A stretch of DNA of 64,000 nt from contig CM037782.1 of NCBI GenBank assembly GCA_021229015.1, forward strand, positions 40,954,304-41,018,303, read 5' to 3'. Positions 24,991-35,685 of this stretch are shown in pieces; position 1 is the stretch's first letter; each line of letters begins with the position of its first letter. The DNA comes from Solen grandis (Eukaryota; Mollusca; Bivalvia; Adapedonta; Solenidae). Below the pieces are notes generated by a model, which did not search any database, was not told where the DNA came from, and was given only the letters and a program-made list of their open reading frames with translations. Made by a program: the position numbers and the translations under genes.

Positions 24991-25961
24991 TATAGTAAAT
25001 GCAAGTGTGGTCTAACTTCGTACTCACGATTTACGGTTGAGAAACAAGATTGAGATTTCATTCTTATTTTTGCAATATATTTAATGTATCATTTTTCTTA
25101 CCAAGTGATAAGTTCAAACAACTCGTGGTAAGTATGGAAAATGTAAACCTTACCATTAGATATAAACATAAAAACCATGCATTGGTTATTGCCCATGGTG
25201 TATTTTTCATCGAAATTGAATATTATATATATTATACCGTTTAACAGCTTTCCTATCTCAGGAATAAGAAATTGATTTAAATCGCTACTTTCTTTTTCAG
25301 ACATATGGTTATTTCGCTATTGCTTGTTTCTATAAATACCAGGCTGGAATTCTAACGACTATGACAAATGCAAATAAAAAGCATGGCTTTTGTCTATAAG
25401 ACGGTATCAATGTATTGAAAACTAGTATGTATGTGAAACCGAAACTTAAATTTATGTGTGTGTGTGTGATCAAAATAAATATAATTTTATCACAGTTAAC
25501 AACTTTCGGTTTCGTTAAAGTGTGGCAATTTATAATCTTCAATAAATTAAGTGTACAAACACAGCGAATCTCATCATGTGCTACTGAACATTTATAGCTT
25601 ATATTTCATTAATCATAACAACACAATCAGATTAACATAAGGCAATCGCAATTGATAAATTTGCAATTTTAATACTATCAGTTAATAACACTGATAGAAT
25701 GTACCTGGCAAACAATGCAAATTACAATCTCTATGTTCAAAAAAAATTAGACACAAGGCTTAAAATATTACAAGATGTTGTTTTATAAATAAAACAATTG
25801 ATTTTTTTTTAATTGAAATTTGCCATCAAAGATTTAAAAAGTAAAACCCGTCTTATCAGATACCTTCTTGGACCACCTTACATTCCATCCCTTCCATCAC
25901 CGGTGAAAATCGGAGATTTTGTCCTGCAATACCTGATAAAATATTGGTCTTTTGGGAACAG

Positions 25962-26110
25962 TCAAGGGTCAAGCGTTAAGTGGTACACGCCGCGACGCTC
26001 TACATTGCAACGCGACGGACGACAATGTACAACAACACGCGATAGTTGAAACGTTCGATGTCCACACTGGGACTGCTCAGCAAAGCCTCGACTGCCGACC
26101 TCAACAGGGA
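25962..26110 (-). pseudogene. Decayed retroelement polyprotein end, unit B
   Basis: This is the paralogue of the unit A fragment. It reads ILPVEVGSRGFAEQSQCGHR and ends at TGA 25964-25962. The preceding part (PLIDDCRQRG) is in another frame, so at least one frameshift separates them. The insertion predates the segmental duplication. Confidence 0.4.
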
Positions 26111-26287
26111 GGATCCTCGCTGTCGGCAATCGTCGATCAATGGTTGGTACTTGGCATTTTCTCCTCCAGAAGATAATGTTTCGTCGTTCTAGACAATAGG
26201 AGAATATCTGGAGTTTTGCTTGCGACTTCAGGTAGGAATCTCATATCTCCTCGCCTGGACCCCTTCCAATTTCATCTAATTGCCCTG

Positions 26288-26541
26288 GGGTCTCCGTGGC
26301 CGAGAGGGTAAAGTCGCTGACTTTAACACTTACTCAGCCCTTCACCGCGTGGGTTCGAATCCAGGTAGGGTCATTCGGATTTTCATGTGAGGAAGCCTTC
26401 CAGTTGGCTTGCGGTAGGTCGGTGGTTCTACCGTATGCCTCTGTGCATTCGGGGACTTCATTCAACTGTAAATAGCTTGACGTCGCTATATGACTGAAAT
26501 ACTGTCGAAGCGACGGTAAACTCAAATAGTCAAGTCAAGTG
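26288..26541 (+). mobile_element. tRNA-derived SINE, full length with TSD
   Basis: The head resembles tRNA-Leu: GTCTCCGTGGCCGAGAGGG (A box region) and GGGTTCGAATCC (B box). It is followed by a conserved body (GAGGAAGCCTTCCAG, GGTAGGTCGGTGGTTCTACC, CGACGGTAAAC). It is flanked by an 11-bp duplication, TAATTGCCCTG, at 26277-26287 and 26542-26552. Unit A has the unoccupied site. The B box is a perfect polymerase III-type match. Confidence 0.85.
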
Positions 26542-27627
26542 TAATTGCCCTGCTTCTTCAAAAATACTTGTTTTGTTTCCTCCTCTGCTGACCGGACCTC
26601 ATTTTGTACCATCTTTCTCCTCCCTGAGAATGTTGCAGCCTTTCAACTAGCTCTTGTTCACATCCAAATCCACACACTAATCTGTCCGATGAAGTTGTTC
26701 CTACGATATCGCTGTGCTTGAGTCCAGCCTCTGTGTCATTGACAGCCTTGTCTGTTATCCACGTGCAAAATGTGCTGACATTTACCAGGACTCACCTGAC
26801 CTTTTCATCTGAGCTGTCTTTCAGCATCATGACTTGCCTGGCTTTTGTGACATTGAATTCTTAAGTAACTGAAGATAATGGTAGTAGTAGCTATCGAAGC
26901 TGTTAAGGCCGATACCGTCAGGTCTAAGAATAACGACACTGTTCGTTCCTAAAGAAAATGTCTTTATATTGGACTCGCCAGTATACTGAATTGCATTGCT
27001 CTTGTTCTTAATCAGACACCAAGGCATATATTTGATGCATAAACTTAAAGTTTATTATTATAAATGTACGTTTATAAAGACAATTTTACAAACTTGAAAA
27101 CTGAGCACTTTAACCCCCCTAAGACTTGCAAATAATAACACATATCTCAACTTAAACGATCTTTAAATATATGTGTGCAAATATTATCTTTTATAACAAA
27201 ACAATCTGTGATTCAGTGTGTCACAAACAGATCAATTCTAAATACTTGAATAATTTGGCATATATATAATCTTGCTATAGATATCTTAACATGATATGTC
27301 CTTAACGTGGTCAATACAAAAGAAAATGCACCAATCATCCGTGTGCATGTGTAAGTATGTCATAAAGATAAAAACGATGAAATGTAGAAAATATCGGCAA
27401 GAAACGCGGTTATTAAGGTCTGAAAAAAGATTATCGGTTTTGGGTTCATCTCTACTAACACCTAAGTTGTTTATTTTAAGTTGGCTGGTTTAGTTTACAC
27501 CATGCACACATAATGCAAGGCATATGTGCGGTTTCCATTGTGTTTTTAGGTTGTATACCTCTGGTAGTTTAGTAATGGAGACCTGTGTGTATGCATAGTT
27601 CTATTTATAGATTTACTGGGATTTTGT

Positions 27628-27865
27628 TTAACCCTTTCCCTCATAGAGGACACCATGAAAAGACCTAACAGCATAAAACCAGATCAGCCTGCGAGTAATT
27701 CGCAGGCTGATCAGGTTTTGTGCTGTTCGCTGCTCCTCAGTGGTCTGGAAATGAGGATTTTGTAAATAAATTTTGGTAAGGTTTAACTGTGGTTTTCTGC
27801 AGATCAGGCTTTATGTGGTACCTATTGGGGGCGTCAAAATGAGTCTATATGAGGGAAAGGGTTAA
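27628..27865 (+). mobile_element. TTAA-flanked hairpin MITE, copy 1
   Basis: The element is bounded by TTAA on both sides. Its termini are CCCTTTCCCTCATA and the reverse complement, and it has an internal long hairpin centred on CAGCCTGCGAG / CTCGCAGGCTG. TTAA target choice with CCC... termini suggests mobilisation by a piggyBac-type transposase (inference). In unit A a single TTAA occurs at the matching position (22137-22140). Confidence 0.8.
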
Positions 27866-28329
27866 TGTAACATTTGTGTTATCGGCTGAGCTCGACTAAT
27901 ACTGTATGTATAGGCTCGTATTATCATTTTTGGTGATACATATTTTAAACGGTAAAATGACTTATCTTTTACGGATCGGGACGAACATACTCTTGAAAAC
28001 CACCCCTCCGACCATTAATATGCTAAACTAGATCCCGCACCTTTACGTATTAACTATGTAGGCATAGGCGGATTACGACTTGGCTGTTCCTGCTGGACAG
28101 GAATTTTGTGTTTGTTGATTTATAATGCTTATTAACCGGAACAATTAGTTTAGAGCTTGTCAGTAATTGTTCTTTTTCTGTGGAAGGTTTAAGACTGCAA
28201 TATCGTGATTTCTACGTTTCCTTTTGCATTTATAGTCCACGTAGTCTTATTTAAGGTAATCACGGTGTGTTTCCTCTACAACACATTTATATTCATTTGT
28301 ACATGCAATGTTATTCATGTTAGTGTTGA

Positions 28330-29775
28330 TCTACACATGTATATGAATTTATGTGTACCTGTAATTGTACTCGTGTTTATGATGGTATGAACACATACTG
28401 TATATGAGTGTACCTATAACGGTACCCATGTTTATGATGATATGAACACATACTGTATATGAGTGTTCCTATAATGGTACCCATGTTAATGATGATATGA
28501 ACACATACTGTATATGAGTGTTCCTATAACGGTACCCATGTTAATGATGATATGAACACATACTGTATATGAGTGTTCCTATAATGGTACCCATGTTAAT
28601 GATGATATGAACACATACTGTATATGAGTGTTCCTATAATGGTACCCATGTTAATGATGATATGAACACATACTGTATATGAGTGTACCTATAACGGTAC
28701 CCATGTTAATGATGATATGAACACATACTGTATATGAGTGTTCCTATAATGGTACCCATGTTAATGATGATATGAACACATACTGTATATGAGTGTACCT
28801 ATAACGGTACCCATGTTTATGATGATATGAACACATACTGTATATGAGTGTACCTATAATGGTACCCATGATAATGATGATATGAACACATACTGTATAT
28901 GAGTGTACCTATAACGGTACCCATGTTTATGATGATATGAACACATACTGTATATGAGTGTTCCTATAATGGTACCCATGTTAATGATGATATGAACACA
29001 TACTGTATATGAGTGTACCTATAATGGTACCCATGTTAATGATGATATGAACACATACTGTATATGAGTGTACCTATAACGGTACCCATGTTTATGATGA
29101 TATGAACACATACTGTATATGAGTGTACCTATAACGGTACCCATGTTTATGATGATATGAACACATACTGTATATGAGTGTACCTATAATGGTACCCATG
29201 TTAATGATGATATGAACACATACTGTATATGAGTGTACCTATAATGGTACCCATGTTAATGATGATATGAACACATACTGTATATGAGTGTACCTATAAT
29301 GGTACCCATGTTAATGATGATATGAACACATACTGTATATGAGTGTACCTATAACGGTACCCATGTTTATGATGATATGAACACATACTGTATATGAGTG
29401 TACCTATAATGGTACCCATGTTAATGATGATATGAACACATACTGTATATGAGTGTACCTATAATGGTACCCATGTTTATGATGATATGAACACATACTG
29501 TATATGAGTGTACCTATAATGGTACCCATGATAATGATGATATGAACACATACTGTATATGAGTGTACCTATAACGGTACCCATGTTTATGATGATATGA
29601 ACACATACTGTATATGAGTGTACCTATAATGGTACCCATGTTAATGATGATATGAACACATACTGTATATGAGTGTACCTATAATGGTACCCATGTTTAT
29701 GATGATATGAACACATACTGTATATGAGTGTACCTATAATGGTACCCATGTTAATGATGATATGAACACATACTA
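28330..29775. repeat. 55-bp minisatellite, unit B (about 26 copies)
   Basis: A highly homogeneous 55-bp array. Variants alternate between GTTAATGATGATATG and GTTTATGATGATATG, TGTACCT and TGTTCCT, and ATAACGG and ATAATGG. Higher-order alternation of variants suggests amplification of multi-unit blocks. Homologous to the shorter array at 23.2 kb. Confidence 0.95.
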
Positions 29776-30920
29776 AACATAAGTGCACCAGTCATGGTAC
29801 CAGTAGGTAGTTACATTCTGTACCTTCGATCATTAAGCGTATCTGTTATCCCACCAATCCCCGGGTTATAGCGGGGACGTACGTTGACTTTAAGACAATA
29901 ATATTCCTGGTTAAGATCCCGCCCTACGGGGACAATAGGCCCTTCTCAAAATTTATGCTTACCAGGGATTCATTTCTCAGAGCGAGGTTTAGATGGGTCA
30001 GGTATACACACCAGTACAGCTGATAATCAATTGGATAGTTATGGCAACCACTGGTGGAAGCACATCCACAAGGAAACTGTTGAAATAAATTTCTCATTAT
30101 CATTGCAGTGTTCCAGTTTGTAATTCTAATGGAAAATATGATGCAGATAATTAACCTCTCATCACATTCCTATCTGGCTGTCCAGAGACACTGTAAACTG
30201 AGTTTAAATCACTATGTTTAAGAACAAGGGTATTGGAAAAAAACACAACAACCATCTTCTCTGGTCTTAGGTTCTTAATTTCATATTTAAATAACAAAGT
30301 GTATGTACATTTAAACAATCATTAGGCATTACTTCACATGCTTTTGGGGTTACATATATAAAGTTTATCTCTTTATACTGGGTGTATGTCAGATGTTTTA
30401 CAAAATTCTCCGGTTCACACACTAAAAAAAACAGAATTATAGTCAAATAAACAATATATGGAAAACTATGTCCAACTTGCATTTCATAAAATTACAAAAA
30501 CTGTATTGAAGGAAAGTGTTTCTAATGAGGATAATTAAGACTTTATGCAGTAGTATTTAGTGTTTCTTTATCCTGAAGTCTTCAAAGATAGTCCCGTGAC
30601 ACTTGAGTATTCAAGAAGTCCAAATGGCCGATTTCTTGATGGGTGATAGTTACCTTATGGTTATGGTTTTATGCAATGTAGGGACACCAGAACTGCCAAC
30701 AATTCCACAAGGATACATATGCCAAGAATTTCCTTCTATTGAAGCATAAGCGTTGCGTTAAAAAACTAATCCCCGTTAATTGGCATCAGTTTTTTCATGT
30801 CTTTAATTCTTTAGTTGCTGGTAGAGATAATCATAATCTTTTCTGCATTTAGCTATCTTACCCACATTAGATGCTGTATGTCTGTGCTTTCTGACTTTGT
30901 GCCGGAGCTGACCAATTGTT

Positions 30921-30959
<39 letters not shown>

Positions 30960-31600
30960 TTGTTTTTCGTTTATTATTATTTCTTCAAATTTCTTTATCT
31001 CAGATATATATAGATAATATTATCAGACTCTGTCCGAAATGAACTGACTAATATTTGTGAATCATGTACAGTCAAACCTGTCTTAAATGGTAAGTCAAGG
31101 GAATAAGAGAAAGTGGCCACTTAACAGAGGTGACAGCTAAATTAAGTACAAATATATGATAAAATGCTGCAGTTTGGTAATAAATTGACCGCTTAATGAA
31201 GTTGGCCGCTTAGTACAGGTGGCTGCTAATACAGGTTGATCTGTAATTTCTTATAGGCAGGCCAGAAAACCACACACCTTCTGCTTAAAATACTATTTTT
31301 ATGCAACGTTTGTTGGAAACTTAAAATGGAGTCATTTAATGCTGGTCCAGAATTGGTGGGAGCTAGATAGTAGTGCAATTTATGACTATATTCTATGATA
31401 TTGGATCTGGTCTCTCACTGGCCAGATTACTAGTATATAACGTGGAAGGAATGGATTTGGATTCTATGGCTGGGTTACGGCTCGAATAATCACAAACCTC
31501 AAGGTCCTGAGGTTCCTTGCCTCTTAAATATGCAATGTGTAATGTAAAGATGTGTTTATATCCTCTGGACCCATTATGTTTAAACATTAACATTTGTTTT
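29776..31600. other. Sequence unique to unit B, no gene seen
   Basis: Holds a (TG)n microsatellite at 30924-30958. A diverged dispersed repeat lies at about 31065-31250 (ACAGTCAAACCTGTCTTAA followed by alternating 'gCCACTTAACAGAGG' and 'gCCGCTTAGTACAGG' words). I recall that repeat type as common in invertebrate genomes. No coding frame is convincing. Confidence 0.5.
31065..31250. repeat. Dispersed repeat with CAAACCTGTCTTAA start
   Basis: Short internal repeats of the GGCCGCTTAGTACAGGTGGC type follow a CAGTCAAACCTGTCTTAA start and end in AATACAGGTTGA, which makes the termini roughly inverted (CAACCTGTATTA). Non-coding. Confidence 0.5.
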
Positions 31601-32128
31601 TTTTATATGTAAGTAGACATTCTGACTAACATTTGGTCTTGGTTACTTTTTCCTGAGTAGTAGGTTAAAACTCTATACGTAAGTAGAAATTACTCTTCGG
31701 ATACAATGTATGCTACACGTAGCGCGCTTATACCAAAAGTAACTAAGAAATTCAAAGTACACAAAGTAGTGGCCATATGAAACATTGATAAGTAACAATT
31801 TATTAAGATAGTTAAGAAAAAAGCCTAAAAGAATAAGTCTATGACAAAAAGTGACAGTAATAAAAAACAGACCTTGAATTTATAAAAATAATGTATTTAT
31901 TGCCATTTCGAATAATGTATATTGTTCAATTAATAATATGCATTTATCAAATGTTAACAAAATGGTGTCGTATTGTACGCATCCATTATACAAGAAAACA
32001 GTTTCCATACAAAATAAACTTCCCTGTGTGACAAACAGAAACAGAAATTAAATTAATGTAAAATAAGTGAAGTTATGTTGAAAAGTTTATGAGACGTATA
32101 AAATTTCTGTTCATCTCCATGGAAAATG

Positions 32129-32305
32129 TCATGATGGATTAAAGTAACTCTTCTGCTCCTTTTCCCTTGTACTACCGCCATTTCCTCCGTCTCCACCTGG
32201 GGCGTTACTTCCGGCACCACTTCCTCCCCCACCACCTCCAGCACCAGGTGCTTGTCCTCCCTGACCACCCTGTCCGCCTGAATTTTCTGATTGATTATTT
32301 CCCAT
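32129..32305 (-). CDS. Small glycine-rich protein, MGN family, copy 3 (unit B)
   Basis: The frame encodes 58 residues. It begins MGNNQSENSGGQGGQGGQAP, followed by a GAGGGGGGSGAGSNAPGGDGGNG core and a hydrophilic tail (GSTREKEQKSYFNPS). It is the paralogue of copy 2. The ATG (32305) follows a CAG acceptor by 9 bases, with an in-frame TAA between them. Upstream on the minus strand, a donor CT|GTAAGTATG with exon end at 32784 could close exon 1, and TATATAAATAC lies at 32820-32810. That TATA is only about 36 bases from the donor, so it may not be the one used. A phase-1 donor-like GGC G|GTAGTA sits where copy 2 has its donor. An AATAAA lies at 31901-31896. MGNxxS fits N-myristoylation (inference). 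With the plus-strand gene at 33.74 kb it forms a divergent pair about 1.4 kb apart. Confidence 0.6.
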   Translation of the reverse strand: MGNNQSENSGGQGGQGGQAPGAGGGGGGSGAGSNAPGGDGGNGGSTREKEQKSYFNPS

Positions 32306-32774
32306 TGCTTACTCTGATAATAAAATATTTATATTCTATTGAATATGATGAAATATACCTTTCATGAACAGATATTGAAGATATACTTTGGAATGTTTTA
32401 CAAATAAAAATTCTTAAGCATATCGAGTTACTTTTTTAAATACACGAAAAGAAAGAAAAACGGTCAATCTGTCTACTCATAAGTTACAGAAATATGAATT
32501 CATTCAATTATCGAACCTTTAATCTTAACACATATTTGATACCAAAGCAAAACGAAAGGGCATTGTGAAAGTATAAATAAAACGAATAAATAAACAATAT
32601 ATAACATTCTAATCGGTTACCGTTGGATTTTCTAAATCGTTTTAATGGTGTATTAAATTAAAACAAGTGCAATTCGAATTAACTCCAAAACATGTGCACA
32701 ACAGCCAGCATAATCCTTCAAAATTCATTTCGTTGAAAATGCATTTTGTTTATATGTAAAACTTAAATTAAAAA

Positions 32775-32820
32775 CATACTTACAGAGGATTTTTGGATAT
32801 GTATAATTTGTATTTATATA
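32775..32820 (-). promoter_or_regulatory. Candidate TATA box and exon-1 donor for copy 3
   Basis: On the minus strand TATATAAATAC (32820-32810) precedes a near-consensus donor GTAAGTATG (32783-32775). The close spacing leaves an implausibly short exon if this TATA sets the start, so an upstream initiation site is equally possible. The segment has no counterpart in unit A. Confidence 0.3.
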
Positions 32821-33260
32821 CAGTGCTTGTGCCAGCAGTTCGATGATTTGCTGTAATTACAAAAATATACATGTATATATCTTTTCCTTTTGCATTGGAA
32901 TCAGTTAAGCATGAAAACAGCAATTATGTCAGATGAAGCACACAAGTCATAATCAAAGTAAAAAAGACGATCTAAGTTATTGATATCCAAAATCAGAATT
33001 GAAACAAGTAAATAAAATATACATTGAAACTAAATATGTTATAAAAATTAACCTTTATTATAATTCTCTTTCACGTTAATGTAATCTACTCGTTAAGGAG
33101 TAAAGCTTTTATAGGAAAACACTACACAAGTTGGAAAACCAGTATATGTGTTTAATTGCGTAATTTGTGGAATCCCATTTAACAGACATTCAGAAAATAA
33201 TCAACTGTCAAGTTGTATTACTTTATAAATGTGTTACTGAATCATGGTATTACTCTACGC

Positions 33261-33268
33261 TATAAATA
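33261..33268 (+). promoter_or_regulatory. TATA box of plus-strand glycine-rich gene
   Basis: TATAAATA lies in the motif CTATAAATAGAGTTTGG. It is about 180 bases before the exon-1 donor at 33438/33439, so exon 1 would start near 33290 and be about 150 bases long. The same motif and about 130 preceding bases are conserved in unit A at 24912. Confidence 0.55.
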
Positions 33269-33438
33269 GAGTTTGGGCGAGATAAAAAGATGTACATGTT
33301 ATGTTTACGTTTCATACTGATGATTCGGAACTTTTACATGAGGGGAAACGCTTCTTGATAACATTAACATATCTATATTTACTCTACTTCTTGGGGATCT
33401 CATTCTCTCATTAACATATCTTACGGTTTCCACTTGAG

Positions 33439-33725
33439 GTAAGTAGATTTATTTAAATATAACCAAATATGCATATTTTCCTTGATTTAGTAAGAATATC
33501 GACTGCATTGTCATGCCCATGTTCTTGTTTTTCTATTTTCTGATTAACAGCAAAGATGTGTGAAATGTTTGATAACAAAGATATTTCAATTTTTTTAATA
33601 TTTGTTGTTAAAATTATTAGGGATCAGTATCAAAAGATGATATGAAAACAAAAATAGAAGTTCGGCTATAAGTTGCATTGTAAGATACACGAATTTTTGA
33701 AAGTATAAAACTGTCTCTTTCACAG
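33439..33725 (+). other. 5'-UTR intron of plus-strand glycine-rich gene
   Basis: The donor CTTGAG|GTAAGTAG (exon end 33438) and the acceptor CTGTCTCTTTCACAG (ending 33725) are both near consensus and define a 287-bp intron. The second exon has an in-frame TGA (33728-33730) before the ATG at 33740, so exon 1 is non-coding. Confidence 0.65.
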
Positions 33726-33739
33726 GTTGAGTGACAAAC

Positions 33740-34096
33740 ATGGGGAATTATTATGGTGGCCTAGGTGGATGGGGTGGTCGTAATGGCGGAGCCGGTGGTG
33801 CTGGCGGAAGTGGTGGGGGATATGGAGGGGGAAGAGGAGGAGACGGGGGCAGCCCAGGACAGGATGGTCAGGATGGCCAAGATGGAGTTTGTGGAGGTGG
33901 TGGAGGTTGTGGTGGTGGGGGCGGAGCAGGCGGAGGAAGAGGGGGAAGAGGAGTTTGTGGAGGTGGCGGAGGTTGTGGAGGTGGCGGAGGTGGTGGTGGT
34001 GGGGGCGGAGCAGGCGGAGGAAGAGGGGGAAGAGGAGGTCGTGGAAGTGGAAATGGAAGAGATGGAGAGAATGGACAAGATGGAAGTTATTATTAG
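33740..34096 (+). CDS. Glycine-rich protein, MGN family, copy 4
   Basis: The protein is 118 residues with 72 glycines. It starts MGNYYGGLGGWGGRNGGAGG. Residues 39-49 form a short collagen-like run (PGQDGQDGQDG). Two copies of a VCGGGGGCGGGG...GAGGGRGGRG module follow (about 50-71 and 72-99), each with a C-x5-C pair, and the tail is GRDGENGQDGSYY. The ATG was preferred over a GTG three codons earlier because GTG is a poor eukaryotic start and because the other copies also start MGN. Expression signals are complete: TATA box at 33261, 287-bp 5'-UTR intron, stop TAG, AATAAA at 34341. Unlike copies 1-3 it needs no further exon. There is no signal peptide, so a secreted shell-matrix or byssal role is not supported by the sequence. 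Glycine 2 permits N-myristoylation, but residue 6 is Gly. Function unknown. The minus strand is also open here (Ser/Thr-rich) purely as a composition shadow. Confidence 0.75.
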   Translation: MGNYYGGLGGWGGRNGGAGGAGGSGGGYGGGRGGDGGSPGQDGQDGQDGVCGGGGGCGGGGGAGGGRGGRGVCGGGGGCGGGGGGGGGGGAGGGRGGRGGRGSGNGRDGENGQDGSYY

Positions 34097-34340
34097 GAGA
34101 TAGACGCTGACATACATTGTCATCATTGTTACATTAATATCTACTTATATTTTTATGAATGGAAAACATTAATCAAACATGAAAACTATCAGCAGTTGGT
34201 TTTATGCGTTACAAGATATGTGGTTTCTTGATGAATATTGATATATAACATTGTTTACTACGGTGTGATATTCGGTTGTATTATAATAATATGTGTAAGC
34301 TTTCAAGTGACCGATAATTTTCCAGGTAGATTTTTAATTG

Positions 34341-34346
34341 AATAAA
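34341..34346 (+). terminator. Poly(A) signal of copy 4
   Basis: AATAAA lies 245 bases after the stop codon and is the first canonical signal downstream. Later AATAAA motifs occur near 34656 and 34876. Confidence 0.5.
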
Positions 34347-35067
34347 TGTTCATGGATGACTGCTGAAGTATTGAATCAAACAGTAACATGTCCATTTATC
34401 TCTTAGAATGATTAAGATATGTATATGGGCAATAAATATGGTATGTAACCACTTTATCACATGTAACTGTTGGAGACTTGTTTACTACAGAAAGAACATT
34501 TAAGCACGCTTTCAATTACAGTCAATACATTTATGTAGACTATCCTTACATGTCAAAAACACTTGGAAAAAAATGAACGATTTATTTATTTATATATAAA
34601 AATGCCGTTATTGTGATACTATTATTAATTATCAGTATGACACATTTGCTGTTGCAATAAAAATGATTATCATCTATATATTTAGGAATGTACTACAACT
34701 TGTCAAAATGGGTAAAATAATTTCACAGGAGAGACAATTTTATTAACGTTAAGAAAAATATTTTCGATATTTTGTTTTGTCTGTTTACTTTAGCATTTTT
34801 TTTTCTGTAATAATTATTGTTTTAGATACTTTGTTTGTGTGGTCGTGTACATATTTGATATGCATGTTCATACAAATAAAAGTTATGCTAACTTAAATTA
34901 TCTTGAATTTAGTCATGATCATTAAAACTTGCTTTGATTTTCTTCATTTTTGTTACACTTAGCAACGCCTGTAGAAACAACAGTAAGTACAAGGAATATA
35001 ATGACTAAATTATACAATGTCAATATACACAAAGTACTCGTTGTACATATTGGAACACACCAAACTG

Positions 35068-35309
35068 TTAACCCTTTCCCTCATACAGGAAACCATGAAA
35101 AGACCTATGCGAACAGCATAAAACCAGATCAGCCTGCGAGTAACTCGCAGGCTGATCAGGTTTTATGCTGTTCGCTGCTCCTCAGTCGTCTGCAAATGAG
35201 GATTTTGCAATTAAATTTGGTAAGGTTTAACTGTGGTTTTCTTCAGATCAGGCTTTATGTGGTACCTATTGAGTGCGTCAAAATGAGTCTATATGAGGGA
35301 AAGGGTTAA
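35068..35309 (+). mobile_element. TTAA-flanked hairpin MITE, copy 2
   Basis: TTAA lies on both sides (35068-35071, 35306-35309), with termini CCCTTTCCCTCATA and reverse complement. The internal hairpin at 35109-35175 has 32-base arms (GCGAACAGCATAAAACC... and its complement), one mismatch and a 3-base loop. It is the cleanest of the four copies. Confidence 0.85.
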
Positions 35310-35685
35310 ACTTTAAAATATAACAAAATATTTATCACTCTGTTAAAGTCGTCAAAATTCATCATGATTAAGATGAATACAATTAATGTAAGTGCGAAAA
35401 TATATCACAGAATAACAGGAATTATTCAGTGAGTTGGTGCAGAATAGATCGTTGACAAGTAAAAAACAGATGAGAATCGTTATGAATAAATTCTACCCTA
35501 ACATATACACATATCTAATTGTCATTTTATGAAATATCATATCATTAAAACTTGATCTTGTAATTTCGTGATTGTTTGTATCGATCACCGTCGTTAAAAT
35601 TAAATCAGAATAAAATCACGCGTGTAGAACTATGATGTCATCTTTGTGATTCCAGCTCATTGCCCTCGGGTAAATGATGCATTGT

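Larger units (their letters stand above)
25000..33290. repeat. Segmental duplication unit B
   Basis: This is the second copy of the roughly 8.3-kb unit, collinear with unit A. Lineage-specific changes are a SINE at 26288-26541, a TTAA MITE at 27628-27865, expansion of the 55-bp minisatellite, and about 1.8 kb between minisatellite and glycine-rich gene (29.8-31.6 kb). About 400 bp upstream of the minus-strand glycine-rich gene (32.64-33.06 kb) is also absent from A. Confidence 0.8.

Noticed and set aside
28330..29775. CRISPR-like array
   Set aside because: Contiguous 55-bp tandem units with no unique spacers, in a eukaryotic genome. It is a minisatellite.
33761..34126. 121-codon Ser/Thr-rich frame on the minus strand
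   Set aside because: It is the antisense of the glycine-rich gene. GGN codons read as NCC (Ser/Thr/Ala/Pro). The plus strand has the start context, splice sites, TATA box and poly(A) signal.
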